A stretch of DNA of 64,000 bases from an uncultured Aquimarina sp. (GCA_947498785.1 CANMLS010000004.1:186001-250000); one strand, 5' to 3'. Shown: positions 19,046 through 27,956, counted from the stretch's first letter. Translations and numbers: made by a program. Notes: a model not told the origin generated them from the sequence alone.

Positions 19046-19081
19046 GATCACAAATGTACAGCACTTTTACTATTTGTTTGT

Positions 19082-19133
19082 AATTATATTTTGAGTAGTT
19101 TTTTGAATTCAAAAAACTACTCAAAATATAATT
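19082..19133. repeat. 52-bp perfect palindrome
   Basis: Two 26-base arms meet at 19107/19108 with no spacer and no mismatch; I checked each pair. The centre is GAATTC, the arms carry TTTTGAGTAG and its complement. It lies between divergent recX and the dehydratase gene, so it does not separate convergent genes as a terminator would. It could be extruded as a cruciform, act as an operator, or form a strong RNA hairpin in the dehydratase leader. Confidence 0.95.
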
Positions 19134-19265
19134 TTTATTCATTTTACTATGAAAAGTTGCTCGAATTGACTTTTTTAAATTTTAGACCTTCCAAAATATA
19201 CAACGGGTTATAAAATAGTATATTTATACGTTAATAATTAACCGTAGAATCAGATTTAAAACCTC

Positions 19266-21551
19266 GTGAAACTAAAAAACCCATACACCTTTTTTAACAA
19301 ATTTTGTCTCAGGACTCCCCTTTTATCATTAAACTTTTATCATCATCTTACTAAAGATCAAGAAATCTCTATTGATAGTTTTAAAGATGTTTGGAAAGAT
19401 GATAGTATTAAAGAAGCTATTTTTTTGGCATCACCAGAACTATTTAATGAAATAGAAAAATGGCTTTCAGGTAACTTGAAGGATGTCAAAAAGAGCAAAC
19501 GACTAGAATCCTCCCTGTTAAAGTATATCTCAAGAATGAGTTCTCGCTGTACTCCATTTGGGTTATTTGCAGGATGTAGTATTGGAGAATTTGGTGAAGT
19601 TAATAAGATCAAATTAACTGACCATAAATATAATAAAAGACAAACCCGTTTTGATATGAATTTTTTGGTAGCTTTTTCGCAGAAATTAGCTAAAGAAGAA
19701 ATAATAAAAAAACAACTACTTTGGTATACAAATAATAGTCTTTATAAAATAGGTGATCAGTATAGATATGTAGAATACAAGTATAACAAACATAATAGAC
19801 GGGAACATTCTATAGAAGCTGTAGCATATACAGAATATCTAGAAACAATAATTAAAAGTGCCCAGTCAGGTAAAAAAATTAGAGAGTTAGCCAACTTATT
19901 AGTTAATGATGAGATTACCTATGAAGAGGCAGAAGAATTTATAAGTGAACTGATAGAAAATCAAATTTTGATAAGTGAAATAGAGCCCTCTGTAACTGGT
20001 AAGGATTTTTTAATACAGTTAGAGGAGTGTCTTAAAACATTAGACGGTACCGAAGCTGTCTTAAAAGAGATCAAATATTATCAGGTATTCTTGGGTCAAG
20101 TAGATCAAAAACTTGGTAATGCAGCAGGAGACTATCTACAATTAAGTGAACGGGTATCACAACTAGAAATTCCTTTTGAATTGAAATATCTATTTCAGAC
20201 TGATATGTATACCAAGATACAATCCAATCAACTGGATAAGCGATGGGGATATAAATTTAAACGAGCTTTAACACTTTTAAACAAGATCAGTACAGCACCT
20301 TCAGAAACGCATTTACAGAGATTTAAAGATGCATTTACAAAACGATACGAAACTCAGGAAATCCCATTGGCTATTGTATTAGATACAGAGGTAGGAATTG
20401 GCTATCTGCAAAACCAAAATGGAGGAGATTCTACTTCTTTTTTAGATGATCTGTACATTCCTTCAAAAACAGTTTCTAGTCAGGAAATAGGATGGAGTCC
20501 TTTTCAGGAAATCTTAAATCAAAAATTACAGGAGATTCATAAAGAAAATAAATATACGTTACACTTTGAAGATAAAGATGTAGAGCATCTCGAACTTACT
20601 TGGGATGACTTACCCGATACCATGTCATCTATAGTACAGATTGCACATATTGACGGAGAAGAAAAAATGATGTTTTCCTCTGTTGGGGGATTATCAGGAG
20701 CTAATCTTTTGGGTCGATTTTCGACAGGGAATGATGATATTCAGGATCATGTTCAGCATATCGCAGCAATAGAACAAGAAATGTATCCTAATCAGATTCT
20801 GGCCGAAGTAATTCATTTACCAGAATCCAGAACTGGTAATGTGATTCGTAGGGCTACCGTTAGAGAATATGAAATCCCATATTTAGGAAAATCAAACGTG
20901 CCCAAGGAGTATCAGCTTGCCATATCCGATCTCATGATATCTGTTCGATATGGTCGTATTATTTTACGATCTAGAACTCTCAATAAAGAAATTATACCAC
21001 GATTAACCAATGCTCATAATTATAGTGTTAATGCATTGCCTGTGTATCATTTTTTGTGTGACGTGCAGAAACAGAATGGGCGATCTGGTTTGGGATTTTA
21101 TTGGGGAGAGGCATTAGAGAAACATGATTTTCTGCCTAGAGTGGTGTACAAAGATTTTATATTGACAAAAGCTCGATGGAAAATTACTACAGCAAGCATA
21201 CCTTTTCTAAAGGAGTATATAGATAAAGATAATATTGAAATCATAAAAGATTGGAGAGAAAAGCATAATATGCCTTCATTAGTTCAACTGATAGATGGAG
21301 ATAATAGCTTATTGATCAACATGAAGAACAGTAATTCGGTACGTATGTGGTTAGGTGCTATAAAAAATAAAAAAGGATGTATTCTTGAAGAGTTTTTCTT
21401 TACCGAAGAAGGTAAGCCTGATGGGCAAAAAGGAATAGTACAGCAACAAAATAATAGTTATACCAATCAGTTTGTTATATCTCTATATAATGAGAAAAAA
21501 CTAGAGAACGCCCGATCAAGAAATAAAGTGTCAAAAACGGTCGGAGTTTAA
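19266..21551 (+). CDS. Split LanB-type lantibiotic dehydratase, glutamylation half
   Basis: A 761-residue protein matching the N-terminal part of class I lanthipeptide dehydratases. It opens with NPYTFFNKFCLRTPLLSL, has the family signature SSRCTPFGLFAGCSIGEFG near residue 95, and later HIAAIEQEMYPNQILAEV and SDLMISVRYGRIILRSR. In NisB this region transfers glutamate from glutamyl-tRNA to Ser/Thr of the precursor. Full LanB proteins are about 1000 residues because they also hold the elimination domain; here that is the separate protein 156 bases downstream, as in split systems such as thiopeptide TbtB/TbtC. Start GTG at 19266. No cyclase, transporter or protease is nearby. Confidence 0.88.
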   Translation: MKLKNPYTFFNKFCLRTPLLSLNFYHHLTKDQEISIDSFKDVWKDDSIKEAIFLASPELFNEIEKWLSGNLKDVKKSKRLESSLLKYISRMSSRCTPFGLFAGCSIGEFGEVNKIKLTDHKYNKRQTRFDMNFLVAFSQKLAKEEIIKKQLLWYTNNSLYKIGDQYRYVEYKYNKHNRREHSIEAVAYTEYLETIIKSAQSGKKIRELANLLVNDEITYEEAEEFISELIENQILISEIEPSVTGKDFLIQLEECLKTLDGTEAVLKEIKYYQVFLGQVDQKLGNAAGDYLQLSERVSQLEIPFELKYLFQTDMYTKIQSNQLDKRWGYKFKRALTLLNKISTAPSETHLQRFKDAFTKRYETQEIPLAIVLDTEVGIGYLQNQNGGDSTSFLDDLYIPSKTVSSQEIGWSPFQEILNQKLQEIHKENKYTLHFEDKDVEHLELTWDDLPDTMSSIVQIAHIDGEEKMMFSSVGGLSGANLLGRFSTGNDDIQDHVQHIAAIEQEMYPNQILAEVIHLPESRTGNVIRRATVREYEIPYLGKSNVPKEYQLAISDLMISVRYGRIILRSRTLNKEIIPRLTNAHNYSVNALPVYHFLCDVQKQNGRSGLGFYWGEALEKHDFLPRVVYKDFILTKARWKITTASIPFLKEYIDKDNIEIIKDWREKHNMPSLVQLIDGDNSLLINMKNSNSVRMWLGAIKNKKGCILEEFFFTEEGKPDGQKGIVQQQNNSYTNQFVISLYNEKKLENARSRNKVSKTVGV

Positions 21552-21577
21552 GTCAAATATTAGTTGTCATTCGGGAT

Positions 21578-21655
21578 ATGCCAGTATCTAAATTAAACCT
21601 GAAAATTAAAACCTTTCAAAGGCGAAGTGCTAAGATAACTAAGAGCAGAAAATAA
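21578..21655 (+). CDS. Possible truncated lanthipeptide-leader-like peptide (25 residues)
   Basis: A short ATG-to-TAA frame in the 156-base gap between the two dehydratase genes. It begins MPVSKLNLKIKTF and ends in a basic tail KSRK. The LNLKIKTF part resembles the LxLxK.TI leader pattern of Bacteroidota class I lanthipeptide precursors. The remainder has two Ser and one Thr but no Cys and no GG cleavage site, so it is not a complete precursor. It may be a remnant, a scaffold peptide, or chance. Confidence 0.35.
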   Translation: MPVSKLNLKIKTFQRRSAKITKSRK

Positions 21656-21707
21656 TAAAAAGTTGACATTCCTCAATATAGACAGGGATTTATAATAGTA
21701 ACAATAC

Positions 21708-22577
21708 ATGAGTACGAAACGAACATATATATTAGGAGATGAATGGTTATACTATAAAATCTATTGTGGAGCCAGAACTTCAGATGTACTCCTTGCAGAA
21801 ACGATAAAGCCTCTTACAGATCAGTTGCTGCAACAAGGACAGATAGACTCTTGGTTTTTTATACGTTATGGAGATCCAGATTTTCATATCAGAATACGAT
21901 TTCATTTACCAGATATAAAAGCAATTGGAGAGGTGATTTTACAGATAAATGCAGCATTACAAGATTATGTAGAGAAGCATATAGTGTATAAAATACAAAC
22001 AGATACTTATTTGAGGGAATTAGAGCGATATGGCACCCGAACGATCGATATATCTGAAAAATTGTTTTTTTATGATAGTGAGATGCTATTGAATGCTATA
22101 GGAATGATAGAAGACGAAGAGTTATACTTCTTGTTTGTGGTAAAAGCGATAGATCGATTGTTAGAAAGCTTTAACTATGGGGAACAAGAAAAACTAACAT
22201 TGGTACATAGAAACAGTCAGTCTTTTAAGAAAGAGTTTCATGCTGATAAGACCTTAAACAAACAATTAGATAAAAAATACAGAGGTATAAAAAATAGGCT
22301 TTCTTCATTTATAGAGACCAAAGGGATGCCAGAAGAGTATAAGATTTTAGATGATTTAATAAATCATAAAACTCAAAAATCAACAGCTATAGTACAGATG
22401 ATTATGAGTATGAAACAGGATGGCAGTTTAGAAGTGTCGTTGGATGATTTAATGAGTAGTTATGTTCATATGTTGGTAAATCGAGCTTTTCGATCCAAAC
22501 AACGTTTTTACGAACTGGTATGTTATGATTTCTTGTTGCGTTATCAAAAAACAAAAGTGAGTTATAATAAAGTGTAA
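21708..22577 (+). CDS. Thiopeptide-type biosynthesis protein, elimination half of split LanB (SpaB_C)
   Basis: A 289-residue protein of the SpaB C-terminal family. The motif WLYYKIYCGARTSDVLL at the N-terminus, then DSWFFIRYGDPDFHIRIRF (Arg residues that bind the glutamyl group in this family), and the end MLVNRAFRSKQRFYELVCYD are characteristic. In NisB or TbtC this domain eliminates glutamate to form dehydroalanine or dehydrobutyrine. Its partner is the upstream dehydratase half. It ends before a hairpin shared with convergent rng. Confidence 0.88.
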   Translation: MSTKRTYILGDEWLYYKIYCGARTSDVLLAETIKPLTDQLLQQGQIDSWFFIRYGDPDFHIRIRFHLPDIKAIGEVILQINAALQDYVEKHIVYKIQTDTYLRELERYGTRTIDISEKLFFYDSEMLLNAIGMIEDEELYFLFVVKAIDRLLESFNYGEQEKLTLVHRNSQSFKKEFHADKTLNKQLDKKYRGIKNRLSSFIETKGMPEEYKILDDLINHKTQKSTAIVQMIMSMKQDGSLEVSLDDLMSSYVHMLVNRAFRSKQRFYELVCYDFLLRYQKTKVSYNKV

Positions 22578-22637
22578 TATGTAACTTGTTGATTTTTATT
22601 TAAATATATTCATAAATGAGAGATGTGTAAAACCAAA

Positions 22638-22669
22638 AAACCCGGTACTCATACTTAAGTCCGGGCTTT
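22638..22669. terminator. Terminator between the dehydratase genes and rng
   Basis: CCCGG at 22641-22645 pairs with CCGGG at 22661-22665, flanked by AAA and TTT, with one bulged C. It lies in the 95-base gap between convergent genes and could act in both directions. Confidence 0.65.
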
Positions 22670-22672
22670 ATT

Positions 22673-24211
22673 TCATCTTATCACTTCACCATCTTTATCG
22701 TGAAAATGATATTCTAAATACGTGTAAGCGTCTCTAGGTACAATCTTAACCCATCGTTTATGGTTAAAATACCATTTGGATCGGGTGGATGGAAATCCTT
22801 TTGTTAAAAAAGCTGCAATAAAAGGATGCGCACTTAGCGTTATCTTTTTATGTTCTTTCTTAATTAATTTTTCTAATTCGACCTTTATTTTTTCTATCAA
22901 AACTATAGGTGCCTCAACTTCACCATTTATTCCGCTTGGATCATCCTCACGGGTTTTGATATTCATTTCTGGTCGCACGCGTTGTCGCGTGATTTGAATC
23001 AAGCCAAATTTACTTGGCGGTAATATTTTATGCTTCGCTCTGTCGTCTTTCATCTCTTCTCTTAGTTGGTTAAAGAGAGTTCTACGGTTATCAGCATTAT
23101 TCATGTCAATAAAATCGACTACAATAATACCTCCCATATCTCTTAGGCGTAGTTGACGAGCTACTTCAGCTGCACTGATTAGGTTAACTTCGAGTGCAGT
23201 ATCTTCTTGGTTTTTGGCTTTGTTAGATCGGTTGCCACTATTTACATCGATTACATGCATTGCTTCTGTATGTTCGATAACCAAATAGGCGCCCTTACTC
23301 ATAGATACCGTCTTGCCAAAACTTGTTTTGATTTGCCGTTCAATACCATATTTTTCAAAAATTGGTATTTTAGGATTATGAAGTTTTACAATTGATTCCT
23401 TTTTTGGAGCAATTTCTTGCAGGTATTCTTTAATTCTACTGTAGAGATCTTCATCATCTACAATAATAGAAGTAAAAGAGTCATTAAACACATCTCTTAA
23501 TATAGAAGATGCTCTGTTCATTTCACCTAATACTTTAGACGGATGATGCGCTTTGTGCATTTTTTTGCACATGGTTTCCCAGCGTCCCACCAGATTTTGT
23601 AAATCTTTGTCTAGTTCTGCTACTTTTTTGCCTTCTGCTACAGTACGTACGATAATACCAAAACCTTTTGGTTTAATGCTTTTGACAAGCCTTTTTAAGC
23701 GGTCTTTTTCTTCAGAAGACTCTATTTTTTGAGAAATAGAGATCCGATTAGAAAAAGGTACTAATACAATATATCTACCAGCAATCGATAGCTCTGAGCT
23801 AATTCGAGGGCCTTTGGTTGATATAGGTTCTTTAACTATCTGTACTAACAGTGATTGATTTGATTTTAACACATTGGTAATAGTACCGTGTTTATCAATA
23901 TCATCCTCTACAGAAAAATCCTTTAGAGAATAATTTTTTAATTTACCTGTGCTTACACGTTTTATGAATTTAAGTAAGGAAGATACTTGAGGACCAAGGT
24001 CGTGATAATGCAAAAATGCATCTTTTTCATACCCAACATTCACAAATGCAGCGTTTAGACCTGGAACAGATTTTCTGATTTTGGCGATAAATATATCACC
24101 TACCGAAAAATCACTATCATCTTCTTCCTTATGTAATTCAATTAGTTTTCCATCCTTTAGTAAGGCAAAATCTGTAGAGGAACCCGACCTAATAATCAAT
24201 TCGTTGTTCAC
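22673..24211 (-). CDS. rng: Ribonuclease G/E family endoribonuclease
   Basis: A 512-residue RNase G/E. The S1 RNA-binding region is at about residues 35-125 (VGDIFIAKIRKSVPGLNAAFVNVG). The catalytic Asp residues lie in MHVIDVNSGNRS and GGIIVVDFIDM, which bind the metal ion. SKFGLIQITRQRVRPEM is conserved too. The long C-terminal scaffold of RNase E is absent, so it resembles RNase G in length. It processes rRNA and degrades mRNA in the cytoplasm. A 162-base gap and a terminator separate it from the upstream small basic protein gene. Confidence 0.92.
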   Translation of the reverse strand: MNNELIIRSGSSTDFALLKDGKLIELHKEEDDSDFSVGDIFIAKIRKSVPGLNAAFVNVGYEKDAFLHYHDLGPQVSSLLKFIKRVSTGKLKNYSLKDFSVEDDIDKHGTITNVLKSNQSLLVQIVKEPISTKGPRISSELSIAGRYIVLVPFSNRISISQKIESSEEKDRLKRLVKSIKPKGFGIIVRTVAEGKKVAELDKDLQNLVGRWETMCKKMHKAHHPSKVLGEMNRASSILRDVFNDSFTSIIVDDEDLYSRIKEYLQEIAPKKESIVKLHNPKIPIFEKYGIERQIKTSFGKTVSMSKGAYLVIEHTEAMHVIDVNSGNRSNKAKNQEDTALEVNLISAAEVARQLRLRDMGGIIVVDFIDMNNADNRRTLFNQLREEMKDDRAKHKILPPSKFGLIQITRQRVRPEMNIKTREDDPSGINGEVEAPIVLIEKIKVELEKLIKKEHKKITLSAHPFIAAFLTKGFPSTRSKWYFNHKRWVKIVPRDAYTYLEYHFHDKDGEVIR

Positions 24212-24357
24212 TCTAATTAGATTTTTATCCCGATAAATCGGAATGGATTAAACAATTTTTTCACAGGAATTTTGCAATTCCGTTGAAATAAAATAACTCT
24301 ATCGGTAGTGGATAGTATATTTTATTTCGATTTCAAAGAACATTACTTTTTAAACAA

Positions 24358-24382
24358 AAAAAGTAGTTAGAAACTACTTTTT
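24358..24382 (-). terminator. Terminator overlapping the stop codon of the 29-residue basic protein gene
   Basis: On the minus strand AAAAAGTAGTT pairs with AACTACTTTTT across a 3-base loop, an 11-bp perfect stem followed by more T. The first arm includes the end of the small gene (stop TAG at 24376-24374). It should end the HU-small protein transcript before rng. Confidence 0.8.
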
Positions 24383-24463
24383 CTTGTGGCGGTTGGCTCT
24401 TCTTCGTTTTTTACGCTTGTGCGTAGCTACCTTGTGTCTTTTACGTTTTTTACCACTTGGCAT
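24374..24463 (-). CDS. Very small, highly basic protein (29 residues), probably ribosome- or RNA-associated
   Basis: ATG at 24463, TAG at 24374. The product starts MPSGKKRKRHKVATHKR and ends ANRHKKK; about two thirds of residues are Lys, Arg or His and there are no acidic residues. From memory, a near-identical peptide is widely conserved in Bacteroidota next to HU or rng. Its composition is that of ribosomal proteins buried in rRNA. A structural study of the Flavobacterium johnsoniae ribosome reported an extra phylum-specific protein; whether this is it cannot be told here. It lies 26 bases after the HU gene. Confidence 0.8.
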   Translation of the reverse strand: MPSGKKRKRHKVATHKRKKRRRANRHKKK

Positions 24464-24489
24464 AGTGTGTGTATTTTATTTGTTATTAG

Positions 24490-24780
24490 TTACTTTACTT
24501 CTACATTAGTTTTTACGCCTTCTACAAAAACTTTTGCGGGCTTAAACGCTGGTATATTGTGTGCTGGAATCTTGATCGTGGTATTCTTAGAAATGTTACG
24601 TCCTGTTTTTTCTGCTCGAGTTTTGATAATAAAACTACCAAATCCTCTAAGATAGACGTTATCACCGCTTTCTAGTGAACTTTTCACTTCTTCCATAAAT
24701 GTTTCAACAGTTGCCTGTACATCTCCTTTTTCTATTCCTAATTTTTCTGAAATTTTTGCTACAATATCTGCTTTAGTCAT
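24490..24780 (-). CDS. HU family DNA-binding protein
   Basis: A 96-residue HU/IHF-family protein that bends and compacts DNA. It begins MTKADIVAKISEKLGIEKGD, has the beta-arm region RGFGSFIIKTRAEKTGRNIS and the conserved tip IPAHNIPAFKPAK, ideal for the family. It is the first gene of a minus-strand set with the 29-residue basic protein and diverges from mutY. Confidence 0.92.
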   Translation of the reverse strand: MTKADIVAKISEKLGIEKGDVQATVETFMEEVKSSLESGDNVYLRGFGSFIIKTRAEKTGRNISKNTTIKIPAHNIPAFKPAKVFVEGVKTNVEVK

Positions 24781-24819
24781 TACAATACCTATTAAGGGGT
24801 TTTTAAATTTTCAAGGGGG

Positions 24820-24851
24820 CAAATATAACAATTTAAAATCCAAAATATCAA
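24820..24851 (-). promoter_or_regulatory. Putative HU gene promoter
   Basis: On the minus strand TTG (24851-24849), a 21-base spacer and TATATTTG (24827-24820) match the Bacteroidota -33/-7 consensus. The expected RNA start is about 35 bases before the ATG at 24780. Confidence 0.5.
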
Positions 24852-24910
24852 TACTTAAGATGATATTTTCATCTTTAAACGTTTAATTTTGTAAAACTTA
24901 TAATTTTATT

Positions 24911-25963
24911 ATGATTTTTTCTAAAAAACTCATTTTGTGGTACTTACAAAACAAAAGATCAATGCCATGGCGAAAAACCAAAAATCCATACCATATTTGG
25001 CTTAGCGAAATTATACTTCAGCAGACCAGAGTTGCACAAGGATTACCATATTATATATCATTTACAACTACTTTTCCTACTGTATTTGATTTGGCAAATG
25101 CAAGTGATGATGAAGTGCTTAAATTATGGCAAGGATTAGGGTATTATTCTAGAGCTAGAAACCTACACGCTACAGCAAAATATGTGGCCAATGATTTAAA
25201 AGGTGTTTTTCCTTCTACATATAAGAATTTATTACAGTTAAAAGGAGTTGGAGATTATACTGCAAGTGCAATAGCTTCTATTTGTTATAATGAAGTGGTT
25301 CCAGTAGTTGACGGAAATGTGTATCGTGTTTTATCACGGTATTATGGAATAGATACTCCTATTAATAGTACAAAAGGAATTAATGAGTTTAAAAAATTGG
25401 CAATAACGTTAATGGATCATCACGAACCTGCAGAATACAATCAGGCAATTATGGAGTTTGGAGCATTGCAGTGTAAACCCAAAAGTCCGTATTGTATTGT
25501 TTGTCCTCTGCAAGATAGTTGCGAAGCACTAAAAAATGGAACCGTATCCTCTTTACCTGTTAAACTTAAAAAGATAAAAGTAAAAAAACGATACTTTAAT
25601 TATCTGGTGTTTTCTTCTTCTGATCAAAAAACTATCTTACAGCAAAGAGTCGGTAATGGAATTTGGAAAGGTTTGTATGAATTTCCTCTAATAGAAGGTG
25701 AAGCCATAGAAATTGATGACATAGTGTCAAATCCTGTTTTTCAAAAAGTAGTCAATACCATAGAATATGAGGTAATACCTTATAAAGAGGAACCAATAAT
25801 ACATAAGTTATCCCATCAACATTTATATACCATGTTTTATATTGTAAAGTTAAATATGACGCTAAATAATGATGAAGATCAGAAAAAGGTTAGTTTTAAG
25901 GATGTACGTTCTTATCCTGTTCCCATTTTGTTAGGTAATTTTATAGAAGCATTTTTTAAGTAA
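24911..25963 (+). CDS. mutY: A/G-specific adenine DNA glycosylase (MutY)
   Basis: Base-excision repair enzyme that removes adenine opposite 8-oxoguanine. The 350 residues contain WLSEIILQQTRVAQGLPYY (catalytic Glu), the helix-hairpin-helix LLQLKGVGDYTASAIAS, the catalytic Asp in VPVVDGNVYRVL, and the 4Fe-4S ligands CKPKSPYCIVCPLQDSC with C-x6-C-x2-C-x5-C spacing. The C-terminal NUDIX-like domain recognises 8-oxoG. It starts the mutY-ssb-gldE-gldD order common in Flavobacteria. Confidence 0.93.
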   Translation: MIFSKKLILWYLQNKRSMPWRKTKNPYHIWLSEIILQQTRVAQGLPYYISFTTTFPTVFDLANASDDEVLKLWQGLGYYSRARNLHATAKYVANDLKGVFPSTYKNLLQLKGVGDYTASAIASICYNEVVPVVDGNVYRVLSRYYGIDTPINSTKGINEFKKLAITLMDHHEPAEYNQAIMEFGALQCKPKSPYCIVCPLQDSCEALKNGTVSSLPVKLKKIKVKKRYFNYLVFSSSDQKTILQQRVGNGIWKGLYEFPLIEGEAIEIDDIVSNPVFQKVVNTIEYEVIPYKEEPIIHKLSHQHLYTMFYIVKLNMTLNNDEDQKKVSFKDVRSYPVPILLGNFIEAFFK

Positions 25964-26138
25964 GATACGTTAAGTAGATTCTTGTAATATTGTATTTATT
26001 GATTTTTTATTACATTTACTAGATCACAATGTTGTTATTAGAGTATAGGATGAAATAAGAACTATTCTGATAGCGTTATTTATAAAGGTTTGTTATTTCT
26101 TTGCAAGTATAAACCTTAACTACAAACTATAATTAAAA

Positions 26139-26600
26139 ATGTCTGGAACACTAAATAAAGTAATGCTTATTGGGCATACGGGAGATGAGGTTAAGATGCA
26201 TTATTTTGAAGGAGGTAATTGTATTGGAAGATTTCCGATCGCAACGAATGATTCTTATGTAAATAAAAGCACAAATGAACGCGTAACGACTACTGAATGG
26301 CATAATATTGTTGTGAGAAATAAAGCCGCAGAGATTTGTGAGAAGTACCTTAACAAAGGAGATAAGATTTATATAGAAGGACGTTTAAAAACCAGGAAAT
26401 GGCAAGATGAACAAGGGAAAGATAGGTATAGTACAGAAATACAGTGTACTGATTTTACTTTTCTGACACCCAAAAATGAGAACCCATCTTCTGAGTCGAG
26501 ACCTCAGAATACAACTCAGCAAGTGACCTCCTCTGTGAGCAATCCGAAAGAGGCTTCGCCTGATTCACCAGCAACTGAAGAGGATGATCTTCCGTTCTGA
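26139..26600 (+). CDS. ssb: Single-stranded DNA-binding protein (SSB)
   Basis: A 153-residue OB-fold protein. It begins MSGTLNKVMLIGHTGDEVKM, with TEWHNIVVRNKAAEICEKYL and YIEGRLKTRKWQD conserved. The linker is rich in Ser, Pro and Gln, and the end EEDDLPF is the acidic tip that recruits repair partners. Coats single-stranded DNA in replication and repair. It precedes gldE by 24 bases. Confidence 0.93.
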   Translation: MSGTLNKVMLIGHTGDEVKMHYFEGGNCIGRFPIATNDSYVNKSTNERVTTTEWHNIVVRNKAAEICEKYLNKGDKIYIEGRLKTRKWQDEQGKDRYSTEIQCTDFTFLTPKNENPSSESRPQNTTQQVTSSVSNPKEASPDSPATEEDDLPF

Positions 26601-26624
26601 TATGTTTAACTAAACAAAGATAAT

Positions 26625-27956
26625 TTGGACCCTGATCCTGAACCTTTATTTATTTCACTATTCGCTTTTGATCCAATGCAAACCGTTAATTTGGTGATGC
26701 TTATAGTGTTGCTTGTTTTTTCTGCTTTAATATCAGGAAGCGAAGTAGCACTGTTTTCCTTAACTTCTACAGACTTGAAAGATGAAGAAAATGAATCGAA
26801 AAATCTTAAAACGATTGCAAAACTATTAGATAACCCTAAAAAATTATTAGCCACAATATTAGTAGCAAACAACTTTATCAATATTGCAATCATACTACTT
26901 TTTGATACTTTAGGGAAGGTTTATTTCAAAGACCTTGATTATGTATGGTTTGGCTGGATTAATGTCAGGTTTTTGGTAGAAGTAGGTTTGGCTGCTTTTT
27001 TGATCTTATTGTTTGGTGAGATCTTACCAAAAATATATGCTAGTAGAAATAAAATGAAATTTGCCATGTTTATGGCTCGCCCTCTTAGGGTTTTGGATTG
27101 GATTATCACTCCAGTTAGTATCCCAATGCGTAGTGTTACTATAGGGATTCACAATAGATTAGGAAAACAGAAGTCTAATTTAAGTGTAGATCAGTTATCG
27201 CAGGCATTAGAATTAACCTCTGATAAGGATACTACTGATGAAGAAAAGAAAATCCTAGAAGGAATTGTATCTTTTGGAAATACTGATACAAAACAGGTGA
27301 TGCGACCCAGAATGGATATTTTTGCATTGAATAATCTGGCATCCTATAAAGAAATTCTACCAGAAGTTATCGAGAATGGATATTCACGTATTCCTGTTTA
27401 TGAAGATAATATTGATAAGGTGATTGGGATTCTATATGTAAAAGATTTGTTACCACATATTAATGAAACTAATTTTGATTGGATACCATTATTAAGAGAC
27501 CCTTATTTTGTACCAGAGAATAAAAAACTTGATGATTTGCTTAATGATTTTAAAAATAAAAAGAATCATTTGGCTATCGTAGTAGATGAATATGGCGGGA
27601 CTAGTGGATTGATCTCTTTAGAAGATATCATTGAAGAAATTGTTGGTGATATTAGTGACGAATTTGATGATGAAGATTTGATATTTTCTAAACTTGATGA
27701 TCAAAATTATGTTTTTGAAGGAAGGACAGCGCTAAAAGATTTTTATAAAGTATTAAGACTCGAAGACAATGATGTTTTTGAGGGGAAAAAAGGGGATGCA
27801 GAAACGATTGCAGGGTTATTACTGGAAATATCGGGGAGTTTTCCAAAACGTGGAGAAATAATTAGCGTAAACCAGTATGCTTTTAAGGTAGAATCATTGG
27901 ATAATAAACGAATAAAACAAGTGAAATTGACCATTAATGAAAAAGAAAATAGTTAG
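26625..27956 (+). CDS. gldE: Gliding motility-associated membrane protein GldE (CBS and CorC domains)
   Basis: A 443-residue protein with N-terminal DUF21 membrane domain (three or four segments; SALISGSEVALFSL, GEILPKIYA), two CBS domains (VMRPRMDIFALNN; LLNDFKNKKNHLAIVVDEYGG) and a CorC/HlyC C-terminal domain. In Flavobacterium johnsoniae, GldE is tied to gliding and type IX secretion and works with GldD. The start is a TTG at 26625 (MDPDPEPLF), since the next ATG would cut the N-terminus. It overlaps gldD by 20 bases. Confidence 0.88.
   Translation: MDPDPEPLFISLFAFDPMQTVNLVMLIVLLVFSALISGSEVALFSLTSTDLKDEENESKNLKTIAKLLDNPKKLLATILVANNFINIAIILLFDTLGKVYFKDLDYVWFGWINVRFLVEVGLAAFLILLFGEILPKIYASRNKMKFAMFMARPLRVLDWIITPVSIPMRSVTIGIHNRLGKQKSNLSVDQLSQALELTSDKDTTDEEKKILEGIVSFGNTDTKQVMRPRMDIFALNNLASYKEILPEVIENGYSRIPVYEDNIDKVIGILYVKDLLPHINETNFDWIPLLRDPYFVPENKKLDDLLNDFKNKKNHLAIVVDEYGGTSGLISLEDIIEEIVGDISDEFDDEDLIFSKLDDQNYVFEGRTALKDFYKVLRLEDNDVFEGKKGDAETIAGLLLEISGSFPKRGEIISVNQYAFKVESLDNKRIKQVKLTINEKENS

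Noticed and set aside
21663..21696. TTGACA and TATAAT before the SpaB_C-type gene, like an E. coli promoter
   Set aside because: The spacer is 22 bases instead of about 17, and Bacteroidota primary sigma factors use a different consensus.
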